Source of the DNA: Chara braunii
Lineage: Eukaryota; Streptophyta; Charophyceae; Charales; Characeae
Assembly: GCA_003427395.1 (NCBI GenBank)
Contig: BFEA01000010.1
Location: 6,287,457 to 6,327,316 of the forward strand
Reading direction: 5' to 3'
Length of the DNA stretch: 39,860 nt
The notes beneath the pieces were generated by a model. The model searched no databases. It had not been told where the DNA came from and worked only from the letters and a program-made list of their open reading frames with translations. The translations under genes were made by a program, and so were the position numbers. Positions 21,717 to 32,421 of the stretch are shown here, in pieces. Position 1 is the stretch's first letter. Every line of letters begins with the position of its first letter.

Positions 21717-22445
21717 CTGGGCCAGTTCCATAAGTTTGGGAAGGCCCAGTGCTATGTTTATTTTGAATTGCTTGGAGAACCAGACATGTTCCATAAGTTT
21801 GGGTGGTCTGGTTGCTCTGACTTGTGAGGGCTGACTGTGGTTGACTTTTCAGGGACCAAGCATGTTCCATAAGTTTGGGTGGCTTGGTCGCCTTGTTTAC
21901 TTTGGGTTTTTGTCAGTTTCTTTAGTTCCCGAACGAGGAGGTCTGAGCATGTTCCATAAGTTTGGATGGCTCAGTCTCTTCCTGCTTTGGCTTTGAGAGA
22001 AATGAACCAGACTGAGGACCAAGGCATGTTCCATAAGTTTGGGTGGTCTTGGTCCAACGCCTCGCACATGCTGGAACCAGAAGGTTATAACTTGGCTATA
22101 CTTTACTATTATTCTATCTATGAACAGGCTAGTCAGACAGGGTTCCATAATTTTGGGTGGTCTGACTATAGCATATCACCAACTGCAGAGGGTATTAATT
22201 AAGAATAAACTTGTCGTACGAAGGGGCAGGCTGAGTCTTGAGCTGAAGATGATCGGTTCAGTTATATGCTACCTCAAAAGATTGAGTGCAGACAATTGTA
22301 TAAATTTTGGATACTTAAATAGTTCAGGGCGACTAGGGTGACCTAGTCATGTGCCCAAATAAGAGAAAAGTTGTTGTGCCCTGTGTTTGTGTATACTTCC
22401 TGGTTGGGATAGACATGTTCCATAAGTTTGGGTGATCTAGCCTTA
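21717..22445. repeat. Array of at least 7 variable-stem hairpins in L2 with a different loop
   Basis: Core ATGTTCCATAAGTTTGGGTG with unit-specific arms: CTGGGCC/GGCCCAG (21717-21723, 21743-21749), CCAGAC/GTCTGG (21780-21785, 21806-21811), CCAAGC/GCTTGG (21856-21861, 21882-21887), CTGAGC/GCTCAG (21943-21948, 21969-21974), ACCAAG/CTTGGT near 22016-22055, AGTCAGAC/GTCTGACT (22131-22138, 22160-22167), and a weak unit near 22410-22440. Read on the other strand it occupies the same LTR position as the L1 array, with a related but distinct loop. Confidence 0.85.
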
Positions 22446-24220
22446 TGCCCTATGTAAGCTGGGTATAAGGGAACAAATCATTGAAAGACTATGAACTATT
22501 GTTTGTTAAGCTTACTCTGGGATGGTGAGAGTACTTACCTTTGTGGCTTGACCTGCATGTGACTGAGAAAGGCTACTACTTAGTCTGAGTTTCAGGTTGA
22601 TAGGTAGTTGCTTTAGTTACTCGCCACGTGCTAGGGTCATAGGAGTTAGTTTCAATTCCTGCATTTTCTGAGCTAAGTTTTTTACTTAGGTCAATTTCTG
22701 CATTTTCTGGGATCTTTTGTTATACTTGGCCTTGTATAAATCTTGGTAAGCCGCTTTCTCTACGGGAAGCGCTGCCGAAATTTCTACAAAACCAAGGAGT
22801 TAGTCAAATTTTGTGTTTTTCAGGGTCTAACTTTTCTGGCTTTTTGGCTTAGTAAAAATCTGGAACATTTTCTTTTCTAAAGGGAGTGCTGCCCAAGTTT
22901 TTGCTAATTCAGGAAGTTAGACAACATTAGACTTTGAAAAGTCAAAGTCACTGTAGATTCTGAACTTAGCTTTGTATAATTTCTGGAAGGCCACTTCTTT
23001 TACGAGAAGCGCTACCGAAATTTTCTTAGTTTAAAAGAGTTAGATTATATTTTGACAGGTGACAATTATGGGAAATCCACTCTGTACAAAGGAGATTCTG
23101 TCAGGGTCTACCTTTCTTTTGACACTTACTTGGAGGTAGACTTATGCTTAGGTAATTAGGATGATTTAAGTGAGATCGTGATATGGGGACTATTCTCCAT
23201 GGACTTATAGATTTAGCTTGGGGATTGACATGTCTTGTGTTACAGGTCTTCTTGATCGATTGATTCAGGATTTGGGTTAGATTCAGCTTGATCCTACAAG
23301 GATCATCTTCTGTTATCACTGATAACAGGTCGGTTGCCGATTCGTCGGTCCACGATTCAACTCCAATTCACTCCTGCCACTCAACCGAAAGGCTTTAGCC
23401 TTGTGATTTGAATTGTTTTGTTGTGTTTTCACCCGGACTTTATTTTGAATGACCATTTAAAGAAAAGTACTGAGTATTTTATTTTGAGGACTTGCACAAA
23501 AGTGAGGTTTGTATGGCTAAAAGCAAGGGGTGTGAGTGCAGAGAATGGTTGAAGTTGACCCTGCGTAGTGCATGAACTTTTTGGTTGAATCTTTGATGTG
23601 ATTGCAGGTATGTTTGGTGATTCGGACTTTGAATTTGATTGTTTGCGCTCACATACATATATATATGGTTGAAAGGAGGTCCACCGTGACTGTGAAAAGT
23701 GATCGTCACATATTAATAACCCTTTATATTTATGTGATATATATACGTCTTGAATGTTTCACGCAACCCACTGGGACCACGCGTAAGGGTTAAATAGATC
23801 GTGTGTTTGAGACAAGATGAAGATTTTTTTTTATCCTTTGCTTTTTAGAATTTTATAGTTGGATGTTGTAGTTCGTGGCAGCCGTCAAAGTCAAACCCCT
23901 TGACTTATTTACAGACCCTAAGTAAAGGAGCCGGTCTCCAGGGTCATAAGAGGCGATTGCTGCTACAGGTATGAACCTTTGTACCACCCACTCTCCACAG
24001 GGTGCAGAAGAGGGTGTGGTTTTCAACTGCATTTGGCGGTTATCCAACGTCGAGAGATTAACCCTCGAGGCGCGTGTCAGCCGACACTTGAGTGTCGAAC
24101 GCGACCCTCGAGATTAACGAGGATCGCATGAGTATGGATACTACATAGTACACCATCACTGCGACCGCTTGCGTACGTTTGCATTGCGAGTCGATATGAG
24201 TTAGCCTTGCATTCGCGCAG

Positions 24221-24227
24221 TTTTATA
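24221..24227 (-). promoter_or_regulatory. TATAAAA motif in L2, antisense to the LTR
   Basis: Conserved counterpart of 5975-5981 (L1) and 28649-28655 (L3), with the same flanking TTAG and GCGCG. Confidence 0.35.
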
Positions 24228-24630
24228 CTAAGTCTCGCGCGCGACGCCCATCTGATTTCCGAATCGGAAAGTTATGGGATGGCTACCGAGGGACTAGGAG
24301 CGTAGTCGCGTTGATTGTGTTGTGTCGTTTCGTGCGTATGTCGTGAGTGTGCTTTAACTTTAGGTTCTTTATAGTGGTGTGCGCGTGGCATGTGGGATAC
24401 GTCCTAGTCGACCGGCGACGAGTCGTGTTTGGGACCTTAGCCCCCCAGGATGTCGGTTCGCGTGCGGGTCCGATAGAGGCGAAACACCGCTCGTACCCCG
24501 TATGCTACAGCGAACGAGAAATGCCCTCGGCCGTCCACCTCTGCGATTGCAGCTCATCAACTTTCGTACTGTGGACTGGTAGTTCGGTGGGGATACGCCC
24601 ACCGAAGGGAGGTGACAACTCCCGTAAGGT

Positions 24631-24640
24631 GGAGGTAAGT
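24631..24640 (+). promoter_or_regulatory. Conserved splice-donor-like site in L2
   Basis: GGAGGTAAGT, 183 nt before the LTR end. It is preceded at about 24590-24612 by a hairpin whose arms TTCGGTGGG and CCCACCGAA pair perfectly. L0 has ATTAG/CTAAT arms around the same GGGATACGCCC core. Confidence 0.5.
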
Positions 24641-24823
24641 CGTGCCTCGCGTAGGCCCTGTCCTGTCGTAGGGGCTCGCGAGAGCTATGGCTGGCGCTAT
24701 CGGCCGGAGCGGCTTGTGAAAGCTCCATGTATATTCGCGAAGAGGGTTTAGACCAACTTTTGCGTGACGCGGCCGGGAGGGTCCCGCGCTGCCTTGTGCG
24801 GCGCCAGACCGATGCCCTCGACA

Positions 24824-24827
24824 ACGC
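24824..24827. repeat. Right target-site duplication (ACGC) of L2
   Basis: Matches 17243-17246; see the L2 entry. Confidence 0.85.
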
Positions 24828-25040
24828 ATGACAAGCAATCGATCATGAAGTTGTGACACAAGGAAGCTCAAAACAAAAGGCTAGTAGAGGTGACTAATAC
24901 TGAACTCACTCTAACCCTCTTCCAATTTACATAATACGATCCCAACTTTAACGAGAGGGTCCTATAGACAATATACATCCCACATAGACAAAGCTTTTTA
25001 GAGGTAACCATAAGCACACCGTAATCGATGCGACAAATAT

Positions 25041-25793
25041 TTATGACGCTCGCACTTGTATCTCATAGCAAAGTGGTTGTAGACAAGCCTGCGAGAGACG
25101 CGCTTGGCAGAGTATGAGGGTACTCTCTATCGACCCACGAATCTCGTCCCAATCTGCAACCCTATCATCTGGATCATGGGAGCCAGCATAGTCATCAACA
25201 ATATTGACCATATTCTTAAGTCCTTGGCCATGGGGCAAGAATCTTTGGTCCAGATACAGGCCATACACCAACTCGCACGTGTACCTTGCATATCCCCATT
25301 CTCGCACTCTCACCGCCACCTCTGCTACGGCCTCTACTCTTGCCTGTCCCTCAAAACACTTTTCTATTAAGAACTCAGGCAAGACAACTCTCAATGGGGT
25401 TGACGGTAGTGCAAACTCTTCAGCACGTTTGATCTCTATACGCGTCTCCACCTGCCCTTCTTCTTCAAGGACCATGCCTCTCGCCCATTTTGTTGTAGCT
25501 CCCTCAGCTATCCTCAAAGACCTTGTGAATAGGCTTCCATGCCCAAGTGCCAACTCAATCCCATGCAAGACCCAAAATGATGGGGGCGCATACAAGGTCA
25601 CCCTTACGATCGCGCACTCTTGATCATCATCAAAGCCAGACTCGATCCAGATAACGATCCCCTTGTCTATCGACACGCCCCACCACGAAGAGACATACTC
25701 TCATTCCTTAACTCGCCTTGGCAAGGAAATCTCGAGCCCATTTTCCCTTTTTACGAGCAAGGTCATACTGGGATCTTCCTTGACAAAAGGCAT
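25041..25793 (-). pseudogene. ORF-X of element beta, broken
   Basis: Equivalent of 3194-2550, starting at ATG 25793 (MPFVKEDPS). A TGA at 25703-25701 (GGA codon in alpha) interrupts the frame near residue 31. Downstream it is open to 25041 and preserves the C-terminal part that alpha lost, including the family Trp in ADWDEI and about 30 further residues. LPEFL and the helical C-terminal half are kept. The substitutions between alpha and beta look largely tolerated, but no rate was calculated. Function unknown. Confidence 0.6.
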
Positions 25794-25978
25794 CCCGAGC
25801 TGCCTTCGTTATGGTCTGGGTTCTGCCCATCACAAAAAACGTCCTGCATATGCCTTCCGTTATCATACTGATAATCACACTCTACAATCCCTACCCCTAA
25901 AGCCTCGGCTTCAGATAATCTTTCCCTAAAATGCATTCTTTCAAGTGTTTACGCCCAGTCAACTTAGAGAAAATAATA

Positions 25979-26062
25979 ATGGTAATATATCACGATAATA
26001 TTGCATTCATAGATATAAAAATTTCATAATTATAATACTAATGGAAAATGATATATTACCAT
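25979..26062. mobile_element. 84-bp MITE-like insertion in leader B2
   Basis: Perfect 14-bp terminal inverted repeats ATGGTAATATATCA (25979-25992) and TGATATATTACCAT (26049-26062) around a very A/T-rich core. Absent from the same place in B1 (about 3404). No clear target duplication is visible, so the superfamily is not assigned. Confidence 0.65.
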
Positions 26063-28053
26063 AGTAATTGACAACAATACTACTCATAATAATCAAAAGA
26101 CATCATACACAAGTTAGTTAGTTACTCAAAGCATATACAAATACCTTATAACAATAGGCTTATATCAACAAGAATATCACATAATAAATACATCAAGATC
26201 AAAGATAAGGTCGTCAACAATGAGCACTCCCGGACATAATAGTGACGAGAGTACTATACTTTACTCCCCGGCTTTGACAGAAGTATACTGTGGCGAGGGA
26301 AAGTGTAATCCTTTTCAGAATGGATAGCATCTTAAATCCATGAGTCTCACTCGAGGATCAAGCCTCACTGCTTCTCCCTCCAATTCCAGCGTTCGTTCCT
26401 TGCAGACCCTTGCCAATAAAATAGACAACCTCACCATACACGCTTCAGGTGGTGTCACCCCATCCTATGCTGGTGAACCCACTTGACACAAAAATTAGTT
26501 GGGGGTTCACCCCCTACTTTTCTGTGGCAAGTAGTAGTCACTTCCCTTATAGACCATGGCCTAACGAGGCTCAAACACTTTCCTCCTATTCAGTAGTAGT
26601 GTAGTCATTTTATCACAAAGGATACAACAACAGTACCCCGCTATGGACCAGGAACATAGTTTCGGAGTGGGTCTCACTACTACTTACAAGACAAGAGAAT
26701 AATTTTTCTTAAAACCATCTCTCACGGGAACGATAACATAGGATTGTAACCTCCCTTAGGACAAAGCTTACACATTGACTATTTCCGAGGAAGTACTTAC
26801 CTCAAGAAAACGGTCAATCCATTCACCTCTGAATCCGCATCAGACGTGGATCCGGCATAATATCTCTACCCCTCTTTGAGGATGAATCCAAACAAAAACT
26901 TAATAGACGACCATAGGTTGATAATAAGACTTGAATCACTCATATAAATCCTTGGAGACGTATAAGTTCAAATACATACTCCAAATACATACTCCAAATA
27001 CATAGCCTATGTAAATATTTATGTCAAGGATAATCATTAAAAGAATATAATCACTAAGCACTTAGCCTTACATAATGAGACATTAGGCAAACTTATTCAG
27101 ATAAGATCCGGCATACATGGATGAGTTCAACACATGAATCAGGAGAGATGCCCTTAGAAGAGAATATTCTCAAGTCCTTAGCTCCAACCCCATAGATTCA
27201 AGTGGATGGTCCAAACTTGGAAAGGTTCAGGCGAAGGTCTAACATCAATTACAACTCATTGCCCCATCAAAAGTCAGCAAAATAATCTAAGTGTTAGCTC
27301 CTTCACTGTTGCTCTGACTACCTCTAGGATCAGATATCCCCCTTTTCCGAAAAGATGACATGCATATATACTATTTCCCTTAGTCCTTTCTATTAGTTCA
27401 TCGCATCTGCCTACCGCCTTACATGCCTAATTCAAACACCTTGCGCGGGGCAGACCTCACACCTCCATGACTATATAATTCGAACAACCACTTACAACCG
27501 AGACTCAAGGATCTCAATCCATGCTCATAAAGACTTTCAACATCATTAGCCTAGCCCTCATCGAAGTCCTTCCATGACTTCTGACATGATAGGCTCCCTT
27601 GCTCATTCTCTGCCTCACTCTAAAGCCAAAGTAGCCCATCGCTCTCACGACCACTTAGGTAATTCTTATGGCCGTGATAAGTACCTTATGAGATTTACTT
27701 CCACGATATTCACACTTAGTCGTGCTGATACTCCCTCATCTCACCTTAGCCATATCAATCACCCAAGGCATCGTCCAGAACTCACAAACTCTTGAGATCA
27801 GAGAGGGGGTATTAACTCCACCTACCATAATGTTGGTCAGAGTGAGTGATCACATAGACAAAACGTCTATCCTTTTTGCGCCATCGTTACTGCATTAACC
27901 AAAACCATCTCACACAATCAACCGTCACTCGGTCTTCATCAATACCATCAATTGCTTAGCCATAAACTTCAAAGAAGACTTTCCATTTTCCCTAATCCTC
28001 ATATTCCCATACCCGGATGTCGTTCCACCAGGGACAATGACAAACAACCATTA

Positions 28054-28071
28054 TCCCCGACTAGCGGCACC
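28054..28071 (-). promoter_or_regulatory. Decayed primer-binding site of element beta
   Basis: Same position as 5377-5394, directly before the LTR end. The minus strand reads GGTGCCGCTAGTCGGGGA, with substitutions and a short deletion relative to alpha. Confidence 0.6.
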
Positions 28072-28254
28072 TGTCGAGCACATCGGTCCGGCACCACACA
28101 AGGCAGCATGGGATCCTCCCGACCGCGTCACGCAGGAGTTGGTCTAAATCCTCGTCGCAAATATACATGGAGCTTCCGCAAGCCGCTCCGGCCGAGTGCG
28201 TCAGCCATACCTCTCGCGAGCCCCTACGATAGGATAGGGTCTTTGCGAGGCACG

Positions 28255-28264
28255 ACTTACCTCC
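28255..28264 (-). promoter_or_regulatory. Conserved splice-donor-like site in L3
   Basis: Minus-strand GGAGGTAAGT, identical to L0, L1 and L2. Confidence 0.5.
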
Positions 28265-28648
28265 ACCTCACGAAAGTTGTCACCTCCCTTCGGTGGGCGT
28301 ATCCCTGCCGAGCTACTAGTTCGCAGTACGAAAGCTTATCAACTGCAATCGCAGAGGTGGACCAGCCGAGTGCGTTTCTCGTTCGCTGTAGCATAGGGGG
28401 TACGCGTGGTCCCATGCCTCTATTGGACCCGCACGCGAATCGACGCACTGGGGAGACTGAAATCCCAACCGCAACTCGACGTCGGTCGACTAGGACGTAT
28501 CCCACTCACCACGCATACACCACATTATGAACACAAAATTAAAACAAACACAGACATTGAACAACTCGACAACACTTCTAGTCCCTTTAGTAGCCATCCC
28601 ATAACCTTCTGAAGCGGAAATCGAATAGGCGATGCGCGCAACATTTAG

Positions 28649-28655
28649 TATAAAA
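28649..28655 (+). promoter_or_regulatory. TATAAAA motif in L3, antisense to the element
   Basis: TTTAGTATAAAACCGCGCG, same place and direction relative to the LTR as in L1 and L2. Confidence 0.35.
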
Positions 28656-29143
28656 CCGCGCGCACACAAGGCCTACTCATATCGACTAGCAATGCAATCA
28701 TACGCAAGCAGTCGCAATGATGGTGTACTACGTAGTGCCCATAATCAAGCGGTTCCTCGTGGATCCGAGTACCACTAATGACACTTAAGTGTCAATCTCG
28801 AAGTATTGTGAGGAACAACCCCTTCACGATATTGCACGACTGAAGGAATAGCCGCGCGGCCCTCGTGGCACTTCCGACCCTTAGGCTGAGTGTCTCGGTG
28901 GGCAGGGCAAATCGACTCTGTGCGGGGGGTAGTCTCTTCCACGCAGAGTCTAGGACCTGGGATGTTCTGGACAAGGACCTCGAATCAAGCCCCACGAACA
29001 ACGTCCGACTAAGAAAACCCTTGAGAAGTATACAACAATAAGTGAGGTTTTTCCTTCTCCTCTCAACTCATAATTTATCTAACCCCTGTGCACGGTCACA
29101 ATAGACCGCACGAACACTCAAGCCATAAATATATATATGTATA

Positions 29144-29179
29144 TGATGAGTCGGTGAAACTCCGACGAAACAGTTTGTC
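29144..29179 (+). ncRNA. Hammerhead-ribozyme-like core within a 103-bp insertion
   Basis: TGATGA (29144-29149), stem II GTCGG/CCGAC (29150-29154, 29162-29166) with loop TGAAACT, GAAA (29167-29170), then a 3-bp stem III ACA/TGT closed by GTT and the cleavage triplet GTC (29177-29179). That is the order of a type I hammerhead with a minimal stem III. Two faults: the invariant C before UGAUGA is A (29143), because TA-repeat sequence begins there, and no stem I partner for ACAGCCCC lies directly upstream. As written it should not cleave; it looks 5'-truncated. The insertion (29144-29246) is flanked by TA repeats and absent from L1. Confidence 0.55.
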
Positions 29180-29246
29180 ACAGCCCCTCGTTTGTTGTCC
29201 TCTTCTCCCTCTCTGCCTACGGTTTACCGGGCAGTTCTATTTGACG
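29144..29246 (+). mobile_element. 103-bp insertion in the TA tract of L3
   Basis: L1 at the same position has only TA repeat. L3 has the hammerhead-like segment, a C/T-rich middle and an end at TTTGACG before TA repeat resumes. This is consistent with a short retroposed sequence inserted into a microsatellite. The family is not recognised. Confidence 0.6.
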
Positions 29247-30485
29247 ATATATGTATATATATATATATAAATATGGGTTATTTATATAGGACGATCACTT
29301 CTCACAGTCACAGTGAGACTCCTCTCAACCATATATATATGTGATCACAGGTAGCCACATCCTGAGTTCGAACCACAATCATATCTGCAATCACATCAAA
29401 GATTCAACAAAAGTCCACACACTACACGGGGTCAACTTCTATCATTCTCTGCCCACAAACCCTTTGTTTTAGCCATGCAAGCCTCACTCTTGTGCAACTC
29501 GTCAAAATAAAATACTTAGTACTTTCTTAAATGACCATTCAAATAAAGTCTGGGGAAAACACAACAAAACAGTTCAAATCACAAGGTTAGAGCGTTTAGG
29601 TTGAGTGGCAGGAGTGGATTGGAGTTGAGTCGTAAACCGACTAATCGGCAACCTACCTGTTATCAACGATAACAGAAGATGATCCTCGTGGGATCGAGCT
29701 GAATCTAGCCCAAGTCCTGAATCAATCGATTAAGAAAACCAAAAACACAAGACATGCTTATTCTTAAGCTAAAATCATAAATGTATGGCGAATACAGCTC
29801 CATAACATATCCTCACCGAAGACCCTTCTACAAGCTAAGCCGAGGCCTGCCTCTAAGCCAATGCCCAACTCAAGGCAGACATATGGCAGCACTTCCCCTA
29901 TTCGGGGTGGATTCCCAGAATCATCATCTGTCAAAATATAATCTTATATCAGTCTGAATATGAAGACAAAAATAGTCTTTAACTTTTCAAAGCCCAATTT
30001 TTGTCTAACTCCCTGAATGAGCAAAAAATTGGGCAGCACTCCCTTGAAAAAAGGAGACTTCTCAGATTTTTACCAAGTCATATATACAAATTAGACAAGT
30101 TAAATTTTGAAAAGTCAAATTTTGACTAACTCCTCGAATTTACAGAAATTTCGTTAGCGCTTCCCGTAGAAAGAGAATCTTACCCAAATATAAACAAGGC
30201 CAAGCATAAGAAATCATCCCACAAAGTGCAAAAATTGATCTAACTAAAATAAAGTTAGCTCAGAAAATGCAAAAATTGAGCTAACTCTTATCGCTCTAGC
30301 ACGTGGCGAACAATTAAAGTAACTACCTATCAACCTGAAACTCAGACTAAGTAGTAGTCGCAATTAGTCATATGCAGGCCAAACCACAAAGGTAAGTACT
30401 CTCACCAACCCAAAGTCAATTTATCAAACAATAGTTCATAGTCTTTTAATGATTTATCCCTTTATACCCAACTTATATAGGGCAT

Positions 30486-31298
30486 TGAGTTAGGTCATTC
30501 GTCTTAGAAAACATTGCCAACTCTTTGTCTAAGTTATACACGAACAGGTTGCACAACTACTTCTCTCTTCATTGGGCATATGACTAAGCGATTCATCTTA
30601 GAAACAATGTTTAGTTGTCCTGATATGCTTAAATAGCCAAGTTATATTCTCTGAACTCTTCAAAAATGAGCATAGGACTGAGCCATTCGTCTTAGAAACA
30701 ATCCTCAGCCGGCCCAAGTTACCTTAAATTATAGCTCTTAGTTATACTCTCTTCATTTGTGATAAGGCTATAGTCAGACCATTCGTCTTAGAAACAATGT
30801 CTGACTAGCCTTGTTCTTATAAGCATATAAATATAGAAATATAGAAAGTCATATTCCCTTATTCACATTATAATCTTGTGGCATCAGACTTAGACCATTT
30901 GTCTTAGAAACAATGTCCAATCTTTGACATGAATCTCCCGCATAATAGAAACAATCAAAAGAGGTGAGCCATTCGTCTTAGAAACAATGCTCAACCCTCT
31001 TTTCTCAGCAAAAAAAAAGGCAAAGTCCTCTGGGTCAAGACCCAGAGACTGTTAAGAAACCACCCAAAAATAAACAGCGACCAGACCATTCATCTTAGAA
31101 ACAATGTCTAGGCCTCAAAGTTTTCAGAGCCAATACCCGATAGAAACAACAACCAGGTCATTCATCTTAGAAACAATGCCTTTCTAAATTAAATAAACAT
31201 AGCAACCAAACCATTCATCTTATAAACAATGCTTGACCCTTCAGAAAACAGAACAAAACACATCAGTCAGGCCATTCGTCTTAGAAACAATGCCTGGC
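30486..31298. repeat. Array of 10 variable-stem, conserved-loop hairpins in L3
   Basis: Collinear with 7671-8486. Loop consensus CATTCGTCTTAGAAACAAT. Example arms: CTGAG/CTCAG near 30677-30712, CAGAC/GTCTG near 30776-30803, GAGC/GCTC near 30966-30992, CAGGC/GCCTG near 31268-31295. A few units have decayed arms. Confidence 0.85.
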
Positions 31299-32278
31299 CC
31301 TATAAGACCCGTTCAAGCACAAGCAAGACTGCCTTCCTCCCAACCTTCCTCTTGATGCAAACCCTTTTTGCAATCTACTTTCAAACAATCAACAAAACTG
31401 AAACTGAAATTGTGCATGAGTTTTTTTACTTAATTTGGTTCATGTCCTGAAAGTCAAACCCACGTCAAAGGTAGGCGTGCACTCAATATATGCGGTCAAA
31501 GCTCAATCAGGAATACCAATAGTGGATTATAACTGAGTTTATAGAGGGAAGAAGAAACCTTCACCTTTCAATTCTCTGCCTCTAGAACTCCTTCTGAGTT
31601 CCGGCAGAGCTCCCGCAATCGGTGGGCTGACTCCCCACAGAGTCTTACTGCGGTCCTGCGGGTTGCAATCCCGCCTGCCGCCTGCCTCTCGTAACCAAGG
31701 ACTAGACTGAGAGTTAGAAGGATAGAAGAAGGAAGATTCAGCCTCTCAGATCCAAGGATGGTGCACTCAGACTCGCGCGAGAGGACTTTGGTTCCTTGAT
31801 GCACCTGAGGACCTCGCAATGGCAGCTAGAATGCGCAGCGATCTGGTCAACTGAGGTCAATTGCGGACTGTTGACCCTCGTGACGATCTTCAAAACGAAG
31901 AACAAACAGCAGTCTGGCTATCCTCCAAATTGCAATGGTATCCCCCCCTCTTTTGTGTAGGGAGAAAGCGAATCCTCCATCAAGAGATGGGGAGGTTCGT
32001 TATGAAATGAGGTTGCTGGCAGCAGCGCCTGCTATCGACCGAACCGTGAATAGCTCCTTTGCTAGACTGTAGGAAGGTACAGTTTTCAGTGACGCAACCA
32101 ACTGCTAGCACTTAGAGTCTAGTTTGACACCGCAACTCGATTTTCGGTTTATCTCGCATCGCCAGTTCTGCTTACCAAGAGAAAATGGTCTGCTTAAAGC
32201 TGGTCAGCGCATAGCTTGACACCGTAGCTCTACGTTCGGCTGATCCCGCATCATCACTCCCCGATAGTAAAGGTTCAC

Positions 32279-32312
32279 TACTCCTCTCTCTCCCTCCCTC
32301 TCTCTCTCTGCT
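32279..32312. repeat. (CT)n tract in L3
   Basis: Counterpart of 9487-9525 in L1. Confidence 0.85.
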
Positions 32313-32421
32313 TATCTCGCGCTCACTGCAATAACTCTGATGCATGCATCCGCCTTCTTCTTACTTCTCTGGCGCTGGCGTAACCTGGTCTCACTGCTAC
32401 CGTCAAGATGACGGCTACCGT

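Larger units (their letters stand above)
17247..24823 (+). mobile_element. Complete solo LTR L2 (7,577 bp), nested in element beta
   Basis: Begins TGTCAATG, ends CCTCGACA (TGTC...GACA termini) and is flanked by ACGC on both sides. Removing it joins the gag leader (...GACACGC) to ATGACAAGC of leader B2, exactly as in element alpha at 2215-2230. No internal region or PBS is attached, so it is a solo LTR left by LTR-LTR recombination, or an insertion that lost its body. It is antisense to the host element. It includes (GA)n, a hairpin array with its own loop sequence, a TATAAAA on the minus strand (24227-24221) and the conserved splice-donor-like site. No ORF inside is convincing. Confidence 0.9.
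24828..28071 (-). mobile_element. Element beta internal leader between PBS and gag (copy B2)
   Basis: Collinear with B1 (2223-5376). Contains a broken ORF-X at 25793-25041 and a small MITE-like insertion at 25979-26062. The remainder (26063-28050) is untranslated leader without a credible frame. On its right it joins L3 through a decayed PBS; on its left it continued into gag before L2 inserted. Confidence 0.75.
28072..32421 (-). mobile_element. LTR L3, 5' LTR of element beta, truncated at its 5' side
   Basis: Collinear with L1 5397-9628: same termini beside the PBS, splice-donor-like site, TATAAAA, hairpin array and (CT)n. Similarity ends at CTACCGT (32421), where L1 continues with CAGGAAG and L3 with AAGTGTACCC. 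The remaining 3 kb or so of the LTR is missing here, replaced by unrelated plus-strand sequence. It carries a 103-bp insertion at 29144-29246. Confidence 0.8.

Noticed and set aside
5397-24823. Giant DNA transposon with 7-kb terminal inverted repeats (L1 and L2 inverted to each other)
   Set aside because: L2 alone has its own ACGC target duplication and an empty-site counterpart, L1 abuts a primer-binding site, and a third direct copy (L3) exists. LTRs explain all of this.
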